A stretch of DNA of 51,469 bases, taken from NCBI GenBank assembly GCA_964565895.1, contig CAZMGT010000024.1, forward strand, positions 1-51,469. Reading direction: 5' to 3'. Numbering within the stretch: the first letter of the stretch is position 1; the number at the start of each line of letters is the position of its first letter. Made by a program: the position numbers and the translations under genes. The notes beneath the pieces were generated by a model. It made no database searches. It worked only from the letters and a program-made list of their open reading frames with translations, and was not told where the DNA came from. Of the stretch, positions 49,501 through 51,469 are shown piece after piece. The stretch comes from CAZMGT01 sp964565895 (lineage in GTDB: Bacteria > Armatimonadota > Zipacnadia > UBA1398 > CAZMGT01).

Positions 49501-51469
49501 TCCCTCCCCGGGGTGAATCCAATACGCATCCACATTCTTGCTCCCCGACGTCTGGTAGCCCCACACGGCGAAATAGCCCGCCCCGTCGGACATGTCGTAG
49601 ACATCGGTGCGCACGGACATATTCGTCTTGGAGTTCCCGGGGATAACAACCACGCACCCGGGCACGGGGGTGTTGGGCAAGAAGCTCTCCTTGCGCACAA
49701 ACTCCAGCACATACCCGCGCAACGGATAAAGCCGCTGGGGCAGCTTTAGCCGGTGCGTCCGCTTAAACGCTGTCTTAAGCAGCGTCTCGTCGTCCAAGAA
49801 CTCGCTTAGCGCGCAGAGAATGACCTGGGTCTGGAAGTAGAGGTTGTCGAAGTTCACCTTATCCATCGTGTCCAGCGGGGTGTCGAACAGCCGCCGCGCG
49901 TCATAGCCCGTGGCTATGGTTACCGCCGGCCGTCCCGCCTGAATGGCCATCTCGTGGTCGAACGCAATACGCCCGGGAAAGTGGTCGCTCCACGTTACGT
50001 CCTGCTTGGGGTTTGTCGCGTCAAACCAAAACCGCTCCTTGTCCTCGATCCCTAACTGCTTGGCCAGGGCCTCGATATACTTCTCAAACCTCTTCCCCAG
50101 CGGCTGGAAAAACCGCACATAGGTCGACTGGTTGTAATAATGCCCACAGTGCGTCAGCCCCACGCGGTAGCTCTGGCTCGTCAGGTCCAGGCTAATCCAC
50201 ATGGGAATGCGCACCTTTGGGTCGCGATATTTGCGAATTAGCTCCAGGTCCTTCTTAACCGCGGCGATCTCGCGGTCGATCTTCTCCAGCTCCGCCCGCG
50301 CGTCAACTTCCCCGCGAACGGTGGGCTCCCACTTCTTGTTCCGCCGCGCCAGGTTCTCTTTCTGCTTGGCCACATACTCCGCACGCTCGATCGTCTTTTT
50401 CTTGCTCCGCTCCAGCCGCTCGATCTCTTCCTCCCAGTCGTGTATCCCCTCGCGCAGAAACTCCGCCTGCTCCTTCTCCCGCCGGCCCTTTGCCCCAAGC
50501 ACGGCGGCGAGTTGCCGCGCCCCGGCAAGCCCCTGAAAATGCCCCGGCGAGGCGACGAAAAGCACCGTCCGCGCCGGCTTAAGCCTCTTCAAGTTCCGCG
50601 CCAGCTCGAGCAACGCCACGATCCCGCACGACTGCTCCGCCCCCGGGGCCAACCGCGGCACCGCCGACATCGAGTCATAATACGCCTGCAAAATGATTAT
50701 CTCGTTGGCGATCTTCGGGTCCGGGTGGCTCCCCGGAATCTTGCCCATAATGTTCCGGACCCATCTCTCCTCCCAGTGCATTTCGCAGCGCAGCTTCCCG
50801 CGCACCTGCTCCCTCCGCTCCAAGCGCTTAAGCAGCGGCTCGGCGTCCTTCCGCATAATGTAAAAGCGGGGGATCTCCACAGGCACGCGCAGAAACTTCT
50901 CCTGCGCCTCTGAGCGGCTCGTATCCTCGGGCTCGATAAACACCACCGCCCGCGCCCCAAGCAGCGGCGCGTTAAGCCACCTGTTCCCGCAGTTAAAGTC
51001 CATCAGGGCAATCGCCCCGCGCACGTCCTTGCCGTTGAAAAACCTCAGCTCGCCCGTCGCTCCATAGACAAGCGGCCCCTCAATGGCATACGGCCCGGAC
51101 TGCGGCACGTGCGAAAGCGCCACCTTGTTCGGCCACACGGCGTAGATGGGGATTCTCTCCCCGTCCACGGTCAGCGTCGCGCCGCGGTCCATCGGCACGA
51201 CGATCTTGAACTCCTGCTCCTCGATGTCCTCAAGGCCGATTTGGCGAAACTGCTCCTCGATATACTCCGCCGCCTTCTCGTGGTCCGGATAGCCCGAGAC
51301 GCGGGTTTTTAGGCTCGAGAAAAACCTCATGTCCCGCTCCATGCGCTCGCGGCTAACCATTTTCAGCCGCGCGCTAAAGTCGCTCGGGCGATACTCCAGC
51401 GCGGCGCGCGCCGCGGCCCTACTCGCGCTATACGTGCACCCTCCCACGGCGATGGCCACCGCCAGGCTC
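46543..51469 (-). CDS. Giant M28-peptidase-like/FtsX-type permease fusion (open at window edge)
   Basis: At least 1638 residues; the frame stays open to the window edge. The visible N-terminus, SLAVAIAVGGCTYS, looks like the end of a lipoprotein-type signal. Positions are counted from GTG 51459. About 40-540: M28 peptidase-like fold with a PA-like insert (100-220). The metal motifs are changed: AYYDS (about 259) for HxDS, PGAEQSCG for GADDxxG and SPGHFQG (about 303) for the EE-x-G motif; only SDH remains. A coiled coil interrupts it at about 325-405. About 565-700: beta domain like a carboxypeptidase regulatory domain. Three helices at about 885-975 follow. From about 1005: FtsX/MacB permease (LGVANMRRRKLRTAL, a 300-residue loop domain, then helices about 1345-1470 with YERVSEIHIFSAVGLNP). 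A soluble tail of 150 residues ends it. An ABC ATPase partner, if any, lies outside. Confidence 0.8.
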   Translation of the reverse strand, partial: SLAVAIAVGGCTYSASRAAARAALEYRPSDFSARLKMVSRERMERDMRFFSSLKTRVSGYPDHEKAAEYIEEQFRQIGLEDIEEQEFKIVVPMDRGATLTVDGERIPIYAVWPNKVALSHVPQSGPYAIEGPLVYGATGELRFFNGKDVRGAIALMDFNCGNRWLNAPLLGARAVVFIEPEDTSRSEAQEKFLRVPVEIPRFYIMRKDAEPLLKRLERREQVRGKLRCEMHWEERWVRNIMGKIPGSHPDPKIANEIIILQAYYDSMSAVPRLAPGAEQSCGIVALLELARNLKRLKPARTVLFVASPGHFQGLAGARQLAAVLGAKGRREKEQAEFLREGIHDWEEEIERLERSKKKTIERAEYVAKQKENLARRNKKWEPTVRGEVDARAELEKIDREIAAVKKDLELIRKYRDPKVRIPMWISLDLTSQSYRVGLTHCGHYYNQSTYVRFFQPLGKRFEKYIEALAKQLGIEDKERFWFDATNPKQDVTWSDHFPGRIAFDHEMAIQAGRPAVTIATGYDARRLFDTPLDTMDKVNFDNLYFQTQVILCALSEFLDDETLLKTAFKRTHRLKLPQRLYPLRGYVLEFVRKESFLPNTPVPGCVVVIPGNSKTNMSVRTDVYDMSDGAGYFAVWGYQTSGSKNVDAYWIHPGEGRILYAPDDGSEGEARYTRNVNQRGRQIRPLIVFPCRSIAIFDLVDQRYLETLEQIFLYDTETDSEPMSYGCALPEFNPPAGELGVPVEPCAVVFVQIGAQTAAAVAGKALATDWVKIALAMGILGPRMVLLNADRDHPMGRGFNPFDHPTIPFTTFRAAEDMYWLDDDRIKNFEKHGVTNPRVKQLHEEARKSLELARKAREKKDWQRMLAYARAAWAFESNAYPDVLKTAEDVVNGVLFYLALLMTFSYFAERLVIAASRVHAQVAWTFAIFLAFFGALRYVHPAFYLAINPYIILLAFIILALGVIVISIITTKFNEQLERLKQEVSGIHKADVGRISAATTAFTLGVANMRRRKLRTALTCVTLILLTFTALSFTSVKSGIRINRIPRDTKPAYTGFLIRDKVWAMLEDSIPEILDNELGPLGYPVAPRAWIVSADISKKMQREIYGARDPEQYTYQINGILGLSYREKQVTKLHKLLLPGGRWFEKDERAVCILPESIAKAFDITPEDVAKWNKPELRAEAERWKSLKPPVGLSEDRSKMPPMVIVSGIFHQVIGIIPDKALQDFKDLDGEELFPVDYSAEKPEVIAQIKEMMNQRFKLGRTGVESLLQQYTHLLPSYVIILPYEQTITLGGSTRSIAIAVPSAEIALAKAEEFMKRFAVSMYVGLGDKVKLYSSIGATSLDGWETIVIPMAIAALIVLNTMLGAVYERVSEIHIFSAVGLNPTHIATLFLAESCVYANIGAIVGYLAGQVLAKILFAYGVIQSSGLSLNYSSRGAVWSTVVVGVVVLLSTLYPARKAAEIAVPDVDRRWKLPEPEGDWLHIPMPFTVTGSHAWGANMFLLEFFDAYVGYAGGDFYTEGVDLKKVEYEHGPGFSLKLLMWLAPYDLGVSQTMELRTEPTGEGNIYKLTIDIHRESGDINSWKKTNWLFLNIMRKQFLIWRTLTSEQKQMYAARAREYFGEEIPRAPVAASAEEGMAPAGGE

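Overview
This window is ordinary bacterial chromosome, GC-rich throughout (roughly two thirds by eye), densely coding, with many 1-4 base start/stop overlaps. It comes from a Gram-negative-type bacterium: it has SecDF, an O-antigen-ligase-type membrane protein, an AMIN-domain cell-wall amidase, tmRNA and a zinc-type L33. No gene names a known genus. Start codons other than ATG (GTG, TTG and one probable CTG) are common. A deep-branching or uncultured lineage would fit the odd gene order, but that is inference.

Layout. 1-3558 (+) is the classic translation/transcription block: end of tuf, rpmG, tRNA-Trp, secE, nusG, rplK, rplA, an L10 leader with an attenuator, rplJ, rplL. The usual continuation rpoB-rpoC is not there; it lies about 39 kb away on the opposite strand (46190 down to 37524), with its own promoter and a leader of about 300 bases, and is followed by secD-secF behind a perfect-consensus promoter. 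Between these blocks: a tightly overlapping minus-strand operon (dehydrogenase, sugar isomerase, methyltransferase, nuclease; 6868-3573); a plus-strand surface-polysaccharide group (Trm112-like protein, glycosyltransferase, O-antigen ligase) running into aroQ and an Xaa-Pro peptidase; nusB-folD-xseA-xseB-dxs with a terminator; an MrfA/YprA-type helicase; a methyltransferase; tmRNA (ssrA); a DUF4038-type secreted hydrolase divergent from an ADP-ribosylglycohydrolase; a 3-methyladenine glycosylase; a thioredoxin-NHL protein; amidase, murI, rph, rdgB; a nitrilase and a phosphomannose-isomerase-like cupin on the minus strand; threonine aldolase and a small membrane-anchored protein of unknown function.

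46543-51469 (-) is one very large gene, open at the window edge, that joins an M28-peptidase-like ectodomain lacking most metal ligands to an FtsX/MacB-type permease. It is the most unusual protein here. The other points of interest are regulatory: a CTG-started rplJ behind a mutually exclusive hairpin switch, a hairpin over the rplA ribosome binding site, a terminator-like hairpin in the rpoB leader, and the perfect promoter for secDF.

No rRNA, CRISPR array, insertion sequence, prophage or integrase was seen.
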